Positions 1 to 12,927 of a stretch of 64,000 nt of DNA are shown in pieces. Position 1 is the stretch's first letter; each line of letters starts with the position of its first letter. The DNA lies in NCBI RefSeq assembly GCF_019175285.1, contig NC_056528.1, forward strand, positions 13,650,304-13,714,303. Reading direction: 5' to 3'. The notes beneath the pieces are model-generated. The model was given only the letters and a program-made list of their open reading frames with translations. It ran no database searches and was not told the DNA's origin. The position numbers were made by a program, and so were the translations under genes. This DNA is from Sceloporus undulatus. Lineage: Eukaryota > Chordata > Lepidosauria > Squamata > Phrynosomatidae.

Positions 1-56
1 CTCAGCTCATGTCCCAATTATAGTGGCCTGGATTCCCAAACTGATAAGAGCTCTGT

Positions 57-140
57 AACACTAAGCATGGTCAGGCCTGGTTAGTACTTGGATAAGCGAA
101 CTGCCGGAGCGTACAGTTGCTGAAGGCTATATTCAGAAGA
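57..140 (+). repeat. 5S rRNA-derived SINE head, degenerate
   Basis: The segment matches the 3' half of vertebrate 5S rRNA, including the stretch around CCTGGTTAGTACTTGGAT and a decayed GTGCTGTAGGCT-like end. It is truncated and diverged, so it is a 5S-headed SINE remnant and not a working 5S gene. Confidence 0.7.
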
Positions 141-1970
141 CGACAACGGCAGACTCTGAATACTCTTTGAATAAGAAGGCCCTATGAAATTCAAGGCTCT
201 AAATGGACAGGTGATTTCAAGGTACACACTGTCTAACATGTTACAGAACCACTGCTACCATTAAGAATAGAAGAGCATTCTTACTATAGAGGAGACGGTA
301 TGTATACAGAGCTACCATTGCTGATTATGAGACAGAAGAATGTGCAGATGTGAAGTCAAAATGGGTTTTTGATGTTAAGGCTGCAGTTTACATTATTTTT
401 ATGCTTTGAAATAGCCTGCAGAGAATACATTATTAATACGATTTCATGGGTGAAGATGAGGCTGAGGTTCTGAGTTTGCTTCTTCTGGTAGAAAGAGGGA
501 GGAAGACTTTCATTGATTTCCCCTTGGCCTGCTTTTTGTACCTTCTCTGTGAGGATAAGGGAGACTCTGCAGGCAGGCTTCCTCCTGTTGCTGGTCTTGA
601 TCCTGCTGAATCCAAACCATTGTAATTATAAATAGATGCAATGACCAATTTTATACACCAAGACTTGTTACGAGCCAGTGATTTAACATACGTACTCTTC
701 TAATAAGCTGTATTTAAAGATACAATCAAAGAAAGACCTGAAAGAATCGAGAAGTGTGAATGCCACGGTGCAATTCTTATTTGTTCCCAAAACTGGAACT
801 TTGTCACCCAGCTAAACTGGTTGGCAGCAAGCTAAGCACTTCTTCACACAATGTGTAATTTACTCAGGAAGTGATCCAAAGGGAAAGAGTTAACCAGGTG
901 TTTCAATCTCTCCCACTGAGATCAATGGAGCTGAAAAGTGCTTAATTTGACCAGGTCAAAGGCCACTAGCATAGATGGCTCCTAGAGAGAAATAAAATTC
1001 TACCCATGACTATCTTGCCCTGGTGCCTAAAAACAAACAAACCCCACAATCTTGGTTACTAAGAACCATTTCTTTCCAAATCTTGGATAAGTGAGGGTGA
1101 CAACCTCCTAAGCCTTGTTTGGAAGACATCACCTGGACCTAAGACAGATCTTTTTTTCAAACCTGTGAGGCATCATAAAAAGCTGAAGGAGTCCCTTTTC
1201 GGTTCATCTGGCTGGAGAATCCCGCCAATCAGTGGAATGACCCCGCCTTGCTTGGACACATTTTAGTTAGCATCCTCCAATTTGTCTCTTCTAAGGGTTT
1301 AATGAACTGAAGTAACCTTCTGAAAAATATGACTGTACTTTGCATTTTTCTTAGCAACAACATCCCTGATCTGATGCAGGAGGTGGGACTCATGGGAAGC
1401 CAGTGGAAAGAGAAACAGCTACTAGGGGAAGAATTTTGTTCCCTGTGACTCTTCCACAGATTCCCTCCCTCTCTCTTTTGCAGAAACTAGACTATTCATC
1501 TTGTGAACATAAGCACAACTGTTTCTAACCAGCGGAAACAATTCCTCAAAATGCAGGCCATACATGTGATTCAGAGTCATGCTCAATGGTGCCACACTGA
1601 GAGCAGCTCAGGATGAGGAGGCTGTAATCTGCACTATGGCTGCAACATGTTCAGGGACAAATAGGTTTGCAGGAAGAGGAGAAGAAGCCAAGGAGAATGG
1701 CTTCATTCTGCAGCAGAGACACACTCCCAATCCTAAAAGGAAGGCTTTAAGACTGAGGGACTAGCAGTACCAAGCAGGAAAGCATTAAAGACTGGCAGAG
1801 GCCCATCTGCCTTATGGCACAATCCACACAGAGGCTAACACACTCTGCTGAAGAACTGGCTCCAAGCTCGGCTTGGTCAACTGGGTCAAGAGCTGCCAAG
1901 TGAATGCTGAAAGGCAATGCCAACCTTAAGAAATGATTAGCCAGAAATACAGTGATCCTGCTAGAGCCAT

Positions 1971-2089
1971 GTAGGGGAACCTGGGTCCCTCCAGATGTTG
2001 TTGGACATGCTATTGTTGGAATCGAACGGATGGTGATGGTGAGAGTTTAGTGCAATGTCTGGAGGGACATAGGTTCCTCATCTCTGCAC
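1971..2089. mobile_element. hAT-like foldback MITE
   Basis: The ends are inverted copies of each other: GGGAACCTGGGTCCCTCCAG at the left against GTCTGGAGGGACATAGGTTC at the right. This is a short non-autonomous DNA transposon of a type common in reptiles. The family name is a guess from the termini. Confidence 0.55.
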
Positions 2090-5000
2090 TAGTAACTTGA
2101 ACTGACAGAGTGCAAGGCTGGATTGATTCACAATGTGCTGGTTATAGGACAATCAAATGGTCCAATATTATTGAAAAGATACCCTTTCCCTGACCTGATC
2201 AGTGCCTGGGTCAAACGGATATTCCAAGTACGGACAAGAGATTGAGAGCATTCTAGATAGTTACCAATCTAAGCTCTTGTGTACAAGGTCCCAGGGCATG
2301 GTTTGGATGCACAGACACAGGGAAGCTGAACAGGTCTGGGCAGCGCCTGGATGGCAGCACCGGGTGTCTGCTAAGGATAACTTTGATGGGTTGGGTGTTG
2401 GATTTCACTTTGTGTTTTCACTCTTTGTATATGTTTTAAATGTACTTTTGTCACTATTAGCTGTCTTGACTGACATGGAGGGAGAAAGATGGCAGCCAGT
2501 TATGCTTATGTATAATGGGAGATGTGATTGCATCCAAAGTCAAGCTCTTACTGATTTTATCCAAGCGGCTCTTAGCTGCCCCCCTCCACGTGTTGTCATA
2601 CCCGCCTTTGCAACAGCAAAGTCAAACAGAAAAAAGGATGTTGGAACACACAAAAGGTCTATGTCCTTACATAACAGGATGCAGACCTCTGTAGGACGGA
2701 AGTTTTTATCACCTCTTTCACAAAAAGAGCGGCACTTCTTCCGATGGTAGACTACAGCACAGAAAGCTCAGCTCAGAGGACCAAGCAGCAGTTGATGCTG
2801 GTTTCCGTTTGTGATGATACACACAGCTGCAAGAACTACAGCCCTGATGAAAATGCAAAGCACAAGAATCAGTGGCCATAGTGTGGCTATATCATATCTG
2901 GAAGAACTGTGTTTATACTTCAGGGATGATATTATACAGACTACTCTTTCACGCAGCTTCCCTGCTCTCGACTCTTAAGAAGAGTTCACTCCGATGCCAG
3001 AACCATCTGGACCTTCCCTCTGACTAATTGGCTTTTGAATTTCCACTGGGGAAAAAGATCATAACTACTATCATTGCTAGACGTTTCCATGTGCTGGTTT
3101 AGACTTTTTGTTTTGGAAAGCGGACAAGAGCAAACAAACAGTATGAACACACTCGCATGTGATACAGCCATCTGTGCAGTCTGCAACCCCATGTTAAACT
3201 ACTGCATTGCAACATGGCCGCCACTAACATCAAGCTATATTTAAAAGCCACCCCTTTTCAAAGGAGTCATCCCAACCCAGGTCAATATTGCATCCTCATA
3301 GGACTCAGGTACATATGAAGAGGAGCTCATGGTCAAGGAACACACACAGGCTTGCTGGTACAAAAAAGCAAAGTCCTGATTTCAGTGGAGTGGCTATGGT
3401 TAGCATTAGGAGAAAGATATTCTTCTTTCGTTTACCTTGAAGTTGTACTCTGACGCTAAAATAGGTTTGGTCACCCCTCAGCAACTGGCTTTATGAAAGA
3501 GAGCAACAAGTGTTTCTAGCAGTGGAATAAAACCAGTAAAGTAAAGCACTCACTGCATCTGGAATAGAAACAGTCTGTGAGAGCAGGTGGGCTATGAAGA
3601 AAAAGCCGGCCATGTGTAGTTTAGAAATCTTTGTAGTGAAGTTCAAACAAAGTACAAAGAGGGAAGAAGGATTCTGTGCAAACTCTGTAGTAGTCAAGAT
3701 TTGGACATAAGTAAGAGTCTGCAGTTTTCTTCATCCCTGTCTCCTAGTCCCGAAGCCTCCTATTCCAAAACTCCCTCCACCATCCATATGAGCATCAACC
3801 CACTCCAGCCTTAGGCAACATCTTTCTTCCTGCCTTAGCCCTGCAACAACCTTGTCACCACATCTTCATATCCATATGTTTTACATGCCTATGTCTACTC
3901 ATACAGTTAGATTATAAAGGTCCTTCCTGGGCACCTGTTCACTCCATGCATTTAGGGAAGGAGTCCAAGTCCACGAAAGCTAATGCTAACTTCTTTCTCT
4001 TACTGAAGTCTGAAAAGTGCTACAAGATCTCTTTGCATACAGCTATGTAGAGACCCCCTTGCTTTTTCCTAGACAGGAACAATTCTGACCCCAGAAATGC
4101 CGTGCAAACATGCACCCAGAGAATAAGGAATTCTCCAATTTATTTCAGTCTTAGAATTTGCACATTCCCCCATTGCCAATTTCTTAACAGAAGGGATCTC
4201 TGGCCACGGTTTTAAATAGTTAGCCTACACGCCAAATTCAATAATTAGCATTGATCTGTAAGAATGACGACAGAGAGAATATGCTGGGATAAGCTTATCA
4301 GAGCCAGGTTGCCATGCAAACAAAATACTGGCATGCTTGATTTTAATGTGACGCCTTGCAGATCTTGGGAGACAACAGGGAAAGGAATGGTAACCACAGA
4401 AATATCTCCTCGCTTTAATACAAGCAACACCCATTTGTAACCATATGAGAAACTGGCCACGTATCTTGTTTACTGAATGTAATAAGCAGAACCTATATAG
4501 ACCAGCTGCAGTTATGTTATGGCACTGAGAAACCTATCAGAAGCCTCAGTTATTTGTACTTGGAAACTGATCTGATTGTAGGAGAGGAAAGAACTCAGTG
4601 ACTTTCAAATTCAAATACCTAAAATGCACAGCTCCAGGGAGTGTGCAAAAGGGCACATTTCTGAGAATCCAGATTTCTTAAACAACTAGAAACCTCCACA
4701 TGATCTGAAGCCTTTTCCAGGATTTTGCACATTCCTGACTTCGCTAAGTCCTAATGCCTTTGTACAAGCTGCTCTCCAAGTCACACCACTTCAGTTTCTG
4801 CCTCAGTTATGGGAACCATAGGCTGAAAAGGAAAAGGCTACAAGAAGGACACAAGAAAGGAGCATGTACTGAAGAAGGTGCACTTCCCTCTATGCCTAGC
4901 AGTACTACTAGTGTATATCATACAAACAAAATGCAGACACTCCTAGGCTTGAAAACAGCATGTTGTTTGTGGGCAACAAGATTAACGTTTCTACATTCTC

Positions 5001-5541
5001 CTTTCAATTTGTGGGTGTCAAGAGGCTTGGTTGTACTGCATTTCAGCTCTACACCTGGCTGGCTAGTTTACATTTCTAATCTCACCATAGGATTCATGCC
5101 TTAGTGAGCAGGGTTCCAATTTTTAAAAAAATGTGTTTCTAATAAACACATTTGTTCCCCACTTTCTGCCAAAAACAAACAAACAAACAAACCCAATTAC
5201 ATGGAAGTTAACATACTTTCCTTTACAACTCCTCCCAAGAAGTCTGCTCAAGCAGAAACTATCCCAGGAAAAGTAGACTGGTATGTAGTTTCATGTCTTG
5301 CTTCTAAACAATACTTTGCAGCAAACAAACACACCCATCCAGCATCTCTGCAGGTAGAACAAATAGCTCTCACAAACAGTCAGGGAAATCAAATATACTG
5401 GACACATTTTTGTCCAGGCTCCAGTTACCTAACAGATTTGTGACCACCATGTATCTCCCCTTCAGTGTGAAAAATTGCCATCAACAGTCCCTCATCTTTC
5501 TCATGTGTTTCTATAATCCTATCCATCACAACTGTGGATTA

Positions 5542-5624
5542 CTGCTGCTGCTGTTGTGTGCATTCAAGTCATTTCCGACCCACGGTGAACATATCATGGG
5601 GTTTTCTTGGCAAGTTTCTTCAAT
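5542..5624 (-). repeat. Sauria-type SINE, 3' tail fragment
   Basis: A (CTG)n/TTGTGTG tail is followed by the Bov-B-like region and TCATGGGGTTTTCTTGGCAAG, the reverse complement of the SINE 3' body. The tRNA-like head is missing. Confidence 0.6.
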
Positions 5625-7276
5625 GATGCTACCTTGAGTTTCTAGAGATGGCAAGAAAAGAGTGCAGCTGACATGACACCATGAAGCTGAGTTGAAAGGG
5701 AACACATTTCCACCTGCTTTCAGCTGGGGCAGACAGCCCATGGATGGGAGGGGGACTGATCAGGCTGCATACCCTACTGCCAGTTTCCCACTTTGTTGTC
5801 TTATGAGTAACCAAGCCTGTAGAGAGCAAAAAAATGCATGCATTTGGCTTACATTAGAGGCAGTTTCTCTGCTGGAACACGTCTGCGCTCTGCAACCACC
5901 ACATGCAGAGCCCCCAGCTGAACTTCAGCCAGCAAAGGGAGAAAGCAGCAGCTAGCAGCAGCTACATGAGGGTAGTAGCAGAAGCAGCACTAGCACAAGC
6001 AGAGGGAGCAGCACCCCTGCATACAAGGTCAACAAGAAGGAATACTGAGCATTACTTGCAAGCAAGCAGACAGCCAATCGAGGTACAGAGGGGATTAATT
6101 CCTTCCTCTTCACAAATTCCTGAGATAAGCTGCTTTAACCCAAAGCAGGGTCAAACTAGATTGGGGCAAACTGGAGAAAAATAAAGCCTTGAGAATCAGG
6201 GACTGGTTTGACAATAAGGAGGAATCCAAATCTTTAAAACTAAACCACAGATTTTGGCCTCTGGGTAGGATCAAAGAAGGCTTCTTTCTGGAAGCATTAG
6301 CAAAAGGAAAACATTCTTGCCATGATGTTTGCCTTTGTCCCTGCATGTTGAGACTGAAGGGACAAAAGCCTGACTTTGTGCTGCTTGGTTAGAAAACAAT
6401 CATCCAAAAGACCCGTAACACCCAGTTCTGTCTACCTAGAGACCTACATGCTTTCGTGCTGATAAAAGACTCTGTAAGTCACCTGCCATGAGTGTTTACC
6501 AAGGGCCTTAAAGAACAAGTCCAGAACTGTTTTGGAATTTGTATTGGCGCGGTGCTAGGCAATAATCAATGGACACATAGCTGACAACAAAAGCTACATT
6601 AGATTAGCAGTTACTGTGAAACACAACAGCCCTTTTTTTCCCCAAGCAAGAGAAAACTAGATTACAGATGCAACTTTTGAACAACAACAAAAAACCACAC
6701 CCTTGTATGGAATCAGTCTTAGGATTCTGTCGTTTAAATTTCTGTTGGAATGCTTTAGTGTATGAAACTGATTTAGGGACATAAAAAGGAACCACACATG
6801 AAGCCTCGCAGGATCCGACAGTGTGACTTTTCAGAACAGGTTTCCAAAGCAAAATGCTCCTTATAAGTCTAGAATAAGCCATTCAAAAGCTTCAAAAGGA
6901 ATCAAAAGCAGCACAAGAAAGCAACACTGAGAATGTATCTTTGCAAATCCCAAGTTCCACAGTACATATTAAAACACACGTTCCTTACCATCTGGGCAGC
7001 TGGAGTGTGGGAAAGTAAGGTGATGTGGACTATAAACACTTTTTGTTTGAAGGCCCTAAGAAAGAGAGCACCCAATTTCCTAAAGAATTCAAGAATGCCA
7101 TATAGCAAGCCATAAATGATCGCCATTCTTCATCTCCCCAACCCCAGACAGAAAATGGGGTTTCCATTCAGATTGTGTGTGATGGGGGGAGTCTCTTACC
7201 CAAAGCAAATGGCTCAGTAAAACAGATATCAAATGGGAAACAGAGGGAGAAGGGGCACCACATGAATAACTTCTTA

Positions 7277-8048
<772 letters not shown>

Positions 8049-8085
<37 letters not shown>
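8049..8085. repeat. (AG)n microsatellite
   Basis: About 18 uninterrupted AG dinucleotides. Confidence 0.95.
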
Positions 8086-8088
<3 letters not shown>

Positions 8089-8532
8089 TTTAGTCCAAGC
8101 CTGTTGTCAGCGCCTCCCTCCGTTACAGCCTAATTATAGATGGATGAATATTGAAGCCTTGTGGCACATTCATCCTAAGAAGGAACTCAGGTTGCTTTCC
8201 AAAAATCTCAAAATACCATCCTTTCATGCATCTAGCAGATGTCACCCAAATCTGTTTTTATATTTTCTCGTGCTGTCCATCATGATTATTAGATTTTCAA
8301 GAGGTATCTTCAGCAAACGTCCTCATAAACAGTATGCCAGAGCACCTTTGGCGTACTGATTTTCCAGGTTAATGCAGCTACATCTTTGAATTCTCATAAA
8401 AGGAGGGATGCTTGAATATATACGCTCGTTCTGGCACACATGCGCATGAGTTCTCTTGCTCCTACTCTCACACACTGTTCTGATAAAGAACTTTCAAGAG
8501 AAAAATAATAGTTCATATGTGGCTGTGTGTGT

Positions 8533-8756
8533 GTGTGGTGTGCCTTTGAGTTGGTTCTGACTTAGGGCGACCCTAAGACGGAACCTACTATAGGGTTTTC
8601 TTGGCAAGATTTGTCCAGAGGTTTGCCCTTGCCTTCCCCTGAGGCTGAGAGAGTGTGACTCACCCAAGGTCACCCAGTGGGTTTCATGGCTGAGCAGGAA
8701 TCGAACCCTGGTCCTGAGTCATAGTCCAGCACTCAAACCACTATGCCACGTGGCTG
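8533..8756 (-). repeat. Sauria-type SINE, near full length
   Basis: Read on the minus strand it has a tRNA-like head (the B-box shows on the plus strand as AATCGAACCCTGG), a body around GGGTGACCTTGGGTGAGT, and the Bov-B-like tail ending at the GT-rich stretch near 8533. Confidence 0.85.
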
Positions 8757-8814
8757 GTAAATACCAAGAAAACTCATTTTCTTCCTCCAGCCTTGGCTTT
8801 TCAGCAGCTAAGTA

Positions 8815-9387
8815 CAGTAGTCTCTCCACATTTGCTGGGGCAGGAGCGCAGGACCTCCGTGAAAGTGGGAAAACTGCAATTAAAACCCCCCACTATATTC
8901 TGTTAACCTGAATGAACACTCATCTAGGAATCTCTAGGTTCTCCACTACAACTCCTATGGTCAGTATCCACAGGAAGCTGAGTATAGAATTGCACTGGAG
9001 GACCTACAAGTGCCTAGATAAGTGTTTTCTCTAGGAATTTCTAGCTACTCCAGCGCAACTCTATGGTAAACCTCTGGCAGAGTCATGCTGGAGGAGCTAG
9101 AGCAGTAGTTCCCAACCTTCCCAATACTTCAATCCTTTAATATAGTTCCTCATGTTGTGGTGACCATAGAGGAGCGGTGTCTCGGTTCCTAAGACCATCA
9201 GAAATATACATTTTCCGATGGTCTTAGGCAACCCCTGTGAAAGGGTCATTTGACTCCCAAAGGGGTCCCGAACCACAGGCTGAGAACCACTGACCTAGAG
9301 CTTCCTAGAGAGAACCTATTACTGTAATCAAATCAGTGGATAATCAAATCCACAAAGGTCCAAGACGCAATTGTGGAGATCTGACTG
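8815..9387. mobile_element. Tc1/mariner (Tigger-like) non-autonomous element, interrupted by a hAT element
   Basis: Left end CAGTAGTCTCTCCACATTTG and the inverted right end CAGTCAGATCTCCACAATTG are imperfect terminal inverted repeats, and both sides are flanked by TA (8813-8814, 9388-9389), the target duplication of this superfamily. The interior has repeats of about 85 bp built on TCTCTAGGAATYTCTAG. A related copy lies near 23.5-23.76 kb. It encodes no protein. The family name is inferred from termini. Confidence 0.6.
9103..9292 (-). mobile_element. SPIN-like hAT non-autonomous element (190 bp)
   Basis: The ends are CAGTAGTTCCCAACCTTC and GGCTGAGAACCACTG. Both CCTAAGACCATC and its inverse GATGGTCTTAGG lie inside, together with TTCCTCATGTTGTGGTGACC. 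These are hallmarks I recall for SPIN (Space Invader) hAT elements, in reverse orientation. Flanking 8-bp target duplications are AGCTAGAG (9095-9102) and ACCTAGAG (9293-9300), 7 of 8 matching. No transposase is encoded. Confidence 0.8.
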
Positions 9388-9955
9388 TACTCAGTTTCCC
9401 CACAGCGAGGAAGAAAAAGCAAGTGGATGGTTGGCTTAAAACATTACAAAGCAAGATTAAACCCCACCTGTCTTCGACAAAGCCTCAGATCCACCATCAG
9501 GGGCGAAAGTGGCTGGATCCAGCCAGCCTGCTAGCTCCACAGGGCAAGTAAAGGTGACGGCTGGTCCTCTGTGTGTTTGCGTAGGCCTGCAATCGGTCAC
9601 CAAAGCAAACACCATTTAGGAGTTACTGATTGCAATGAGTCTGTAAAATGCTGAGCCTGCCAAGAGCCAAATTAAGCCTGTGATATGGCTTTCAAGAGCC
9701 TAGCCTTCTCCTAACATCCCCCCCCCCCACAACTCAATTTTTACCTCCAGGAATACTTCTAGTTTCAGTGTCACAAGTTCAGGCTGACCTCCAGCCTGTT
9801 GTGTTTGGCTCTATTTCGTGTAAGCAGCTGACGGAGGTGGCTCCTGGAATCATAATGGTGTTGCAAGCCTTCCGCCAACTTGGCCTCAGCGTCATACAGA
9901 GAAATTGACCCACTTCCTCCTGACGTGAGGCCATCAATGCATCTTTCTCTGTGGG

Positions 9956-10146
9956 AGAGTGGTCTGAACGCCGGGAGAGGAGGACTCCAGGAGATTCAAA
10001 TCCCTGTTCAGATTCAAAGTTCAAGATTTAAGTCCCTGCTTAGCCATGGAAACTCACCGGGTGACGCTGGGAAAGTCACAGACTCTCAGCCTCCGGAGAG
10101 GAGGACAATGACAAACCCCCTCTGAATAAACCTTGCCAAGAAAGCC
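9956..10146 (+). repeat. Sauria-type SINE, partial
   Basis: Contains TAGCCATGGAAACTCACCGG, GGGAAAGTCACAGACTCTCAG and CCTTGCCAAGAAAGCC in SINE order. The head is rearranged and the tail is missing. Confidence 0.65.
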
Positions 10147-10304
10147 CCTTCCCCACCAGCCTCCCCTTGTCCTTCTGCGTCTGGGAGAAAGATGGGGGCC
10201 TAAAAGGGAAACAAATGATCACAATAAATTAAGTCAAAAGGATGAAAAGAAATTGCAATAAAAAGCCTGAGCCCCCTCCCCAAAAACCCCAGCTCCTCAC
10301 TGTA

Positions 10305-10835
10305 AGAATAGCCCCCCAAAACCCCTCAGAGAGCCCCCAAAGAAAGCCCTGAGAGCCCCCCCAAACTCCCCTCATCTCCCACTCTCTCTGAGCCCCTCAA
10401 ACTCCCCTCAGAGACCTCCCAAATCCTCTCAGAGACCCCTTCAAGCTCTTCAGAGACTCCAAACACCCCTCAGGGACCCCCAAATCTCCTAAGAGACCCC
10501 AACCCCACTCACAGACCTCTGAGACCCCACAAACTCCCCTCAGACCTCAAATCTCCTCAGAGACCCCAAAGCCCCCTCAGAGACCCCCAGACTCTCCTCA
10601 GAGACCCCTCAAACTCTTCAGAGACCCTCAAAATCTCTTAAGACCTCCAGAGACCCCCAAACTCCCCTCAGAGCCCCCCAAATCTCCCCAGAAACCCCTA
10701 AATACCTTCAGAGACCCTCAAACTCCCCTCAGAGACCCCCAAGCTTTCCTCAGAGACCCCAAATACCCTCAGAATCCCCTAAATACCTTCAGAGATACCC
10801 CCAGCCCCCCTCAGAGACCCCTATCCCCCAATGAA
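10305..10835. repeat. C-rich degenerate minisatellite, unit about 22-24 bp
   Basis: Roughly 20 or more imperfect tandem units of the form CTCAGAGACCCCCAAACTCC. The plus strand is rich in C and A and nearly free of TG, so the minus strand is G-rich. It sits directly beside the CpG-rich island and about 3 kb upstream of the EEIG1 start codon. Confidence 0.9.
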
Positions 10836-10867
10836 CAGACTAATACGACCCCCAGCCTCCCCTGTCT

Positions 10868-11345
10868 GTGGGTTCTCCCCCTTCTGTGCCCTCCCTCGCC
10901 CCTTCTCCTCCTCCGGGGAAAAAAGCGGGGAAACGGGGCTTTTTGGGGAGGGGGGATGCTGTTGCTCTGCTTCCATTTTACCTCCGCTTCGACTCTAGTC
11001 TTCTTGGGGCTCCTTCGCGCTTTCTACGCTTTCCCTGCTACGCCAACTGCGCCCGCTACGCCACCAGCGTAAGAAGGAGGAGGGCGGGGACGACGACGAA
11101 AAAGGGCGGGGCGATGGAACGCGTGCGTAGGGGGCGCGGCTTCTCTAGCCTCATTCTCTCCAGGGATTGGACAATCGGGTTGGAGCGGGGAGGGGGAGGA
11201 AAAAGAGAGAACGAAGAAAGGGGATTGGTGGACGGGAGGAAAATTCTTCGCTTTCCCATTGGTTGGTTTGTGGCCGCGGCGGGGTCGCTGATTGGAGGGG
11301 AGTGGCTTCGCTCAGGCCGCCAAGGCCCCGCCCTCCGCCTGTGGG
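10868..11345. promoter_or_regulatory. CpG-rich island with GC and CCAAT boxes, promoter-like
   Basis: Dense CpG around 11000-11330, GC boxes (GGGCGGGG near 11083 and 11106) and four ATTGG (reverse CCAAT) motifs at 11166, 11224, 11258 and 11291. This is typical of a vertebrate housekeeping promoter, but I recognise no exon beside it. It could be an upstream promoter of EEIG1, 3.5 kb from its start codon, or drive an unrecognised non-coding RNA. A plus-strand frame of 177 codons crosses it but resembles no known protein. Confidence 0.6.
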
Positions 11346-11427
11346 TTTTGATGGGTTTTACCTCAGAAAATGGGGATCAGGCAGAAAAGGAGAGAAAGTG
11401 AGGGAAATAGGGACATTATAGTAATTG

Positions 11428-11661
11428 AGAGAGATATATATACACAGACACACAGATATATATAATTCTATATGTACATATATATAACACTATATAATTA
11501 TATATATATATATATATACAATTCTATATTTATATACATACATACACACATATAATTCTCCTATAAATAATTATATATAAAATTATATCATATATGATGT
11601 ATATAATGATGATACAGAATTGTATATAGATTTCTATATATATGTATATATAGAATTATAA

Positions 11662-11694
<33 letters not shown>

Positions 11695-11708
11695 GAGAGA
11701 GAGCAAAA

Positions 11709-11745
<37 letters not shown>
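11428..11745. repeat. AT-rich microsatellite block with (TA)n, (CT)n/(AG)n and (CA)n
   Basis: Almost only TATA-type repeats with AATTCTATAT interspersed. Then (CT)n-(TA)n-(AG)n at about 11663-11703, an inverted repeat, and (CA)n at about 11709-11734. Confidence 0.92.
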
Positions 11746-11746
<1 letters not shown>

Positions 11747-11810
11747 TGCTCCTCCACCGTCAGAGAGCGGGAACAGATTGGGGTGGGATATGTATGGCTT
11801 TCCAACGGTT

Positions 11811-12044
11811 TGTTGTTGTGTGCCTCCAAGTTGCTTCCCACTTATGGCGACCTGAAGGCAAACCTATCATGGGGCTTTCTTGGCAAGATTTGTTCAGAGG
11901 AGGTTTGCCATTGTCATTCCTTGACGCTGAGAGAGTGCAACTTGCCTAAGGACACCCAGTGAGTTTACATGTCTGAGCAGAGATTCGAACCCTGGTCTCC
12001 AGAGTCATAGTCCAGTGCTCAGACCATTACACCACACTGTCTGC
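11811..12044 (-). repeat. Sauria-type SINE, near full length
   Basis: Begins with the (TTG)n tail, followed by CTTATGGCGACCTGAAGG, TTTCTTGGCAAGATTTGTTC, GCTGAGAGAGTGCAACTTGC and the B-box complement AGATTCGAACCCTGGTC. Confidence 0.88.
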
Positions 12045-12818
12045 CTTCTAAAGGTTATTGGATTACAAGTCCCAGCAACTCTAGCCAATGGGGAGCTGCA
12101 GCATTAGGATAGTCACACAGTTCTCACCTATGGATTTGATCATCTCTAAGGTCCAGACCAGCCCTAGTCTAAGGTTTAGAGACTTTTGCCGACGCATTTC
12201 CCTCCCTGGAAAAAGCAATCGTGTTTTCCTAAATATATCTTGTATGACACCGGGGTCAATATTATTATCTGCTGTGATTCATTCCTCTTTAACTTCCCCT
12301 TTGGACGGGTGGCGAGCGTTGAACTTTTGCTAGGCTTATAAAACCCCGCTCTTCTCACGCATATTTATCCTACAGCTTTCGGTGCAAATCATTTTCCTTC
12401 TCCTCCGGAGTGTTTTTGCTTTGTAATTAATTGGATAACGTGACTAAACGTTATAAATAAACAGCCTTGGAAAAACGCCCGGAGAACTGCCAAACGCACT
12501 GTAATTTCAACAATGCTGCCTTCCAAGGGACCGGCGTTTTCCTTCCCAAAAAGCCAGGCAAATAAATATATAACAGAGGGATTAAACGGCCTCAGCGGGA
12601 ACGTCTATTAGCGTTAAACCCCGTCCCGCTGGTGCTTTGAATGCATCTGTCCGCACGATAAATGAGCATTCAAAAGAAAGGAAAGGAAAGGAAAAGGAGG
12701 AAAAGCGTAAGATGGAGGCTGCGCAAGATGCTGCGCTGCCCGAGGCAAAGAACGTGACGATCTGACTCCATATGTAAAACAAATGGCTATTAAAAAGTAG
12801 TATTTAATGCTCTAACCC

Positions 12819-12927
12819 TAACCAGCTTAGCCAGTAGTGATGAGTGTATAGCCTACAACGATTGGTATTTGTTGGTGGTCTTCTATCCAAGTGCTGACCC
12901 TGCTTAGCTTCCAAGAACAGACATGGT
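12819..12927 (-). repeat. 5S rRNA-derived SINE head remnant
   Basis: GACCCTGCTTAGCTTCCAAG is the reverse complement of the 5S rRNA internal promoter region; flanking bases are diverged. Confidence 0.65.

Noticed and set aside
57-140. Possible 5S rRNA gene
   Set aside because: Only the 3' half matches, with many changes, and the same sequence heads a SINE at 24.8 kb.
10305-10835. CRISPR-like array of short repeats
   Set aside because: Units are degenerate and contiguous without unique spacers, in a vertebrate genome; it is a minisatellite.
10868-11401. 177-codon plus-strand frame
   Set aside because: Arg/Gly-rich translation of a CpG island with no known relative; treated as promoter sequence.
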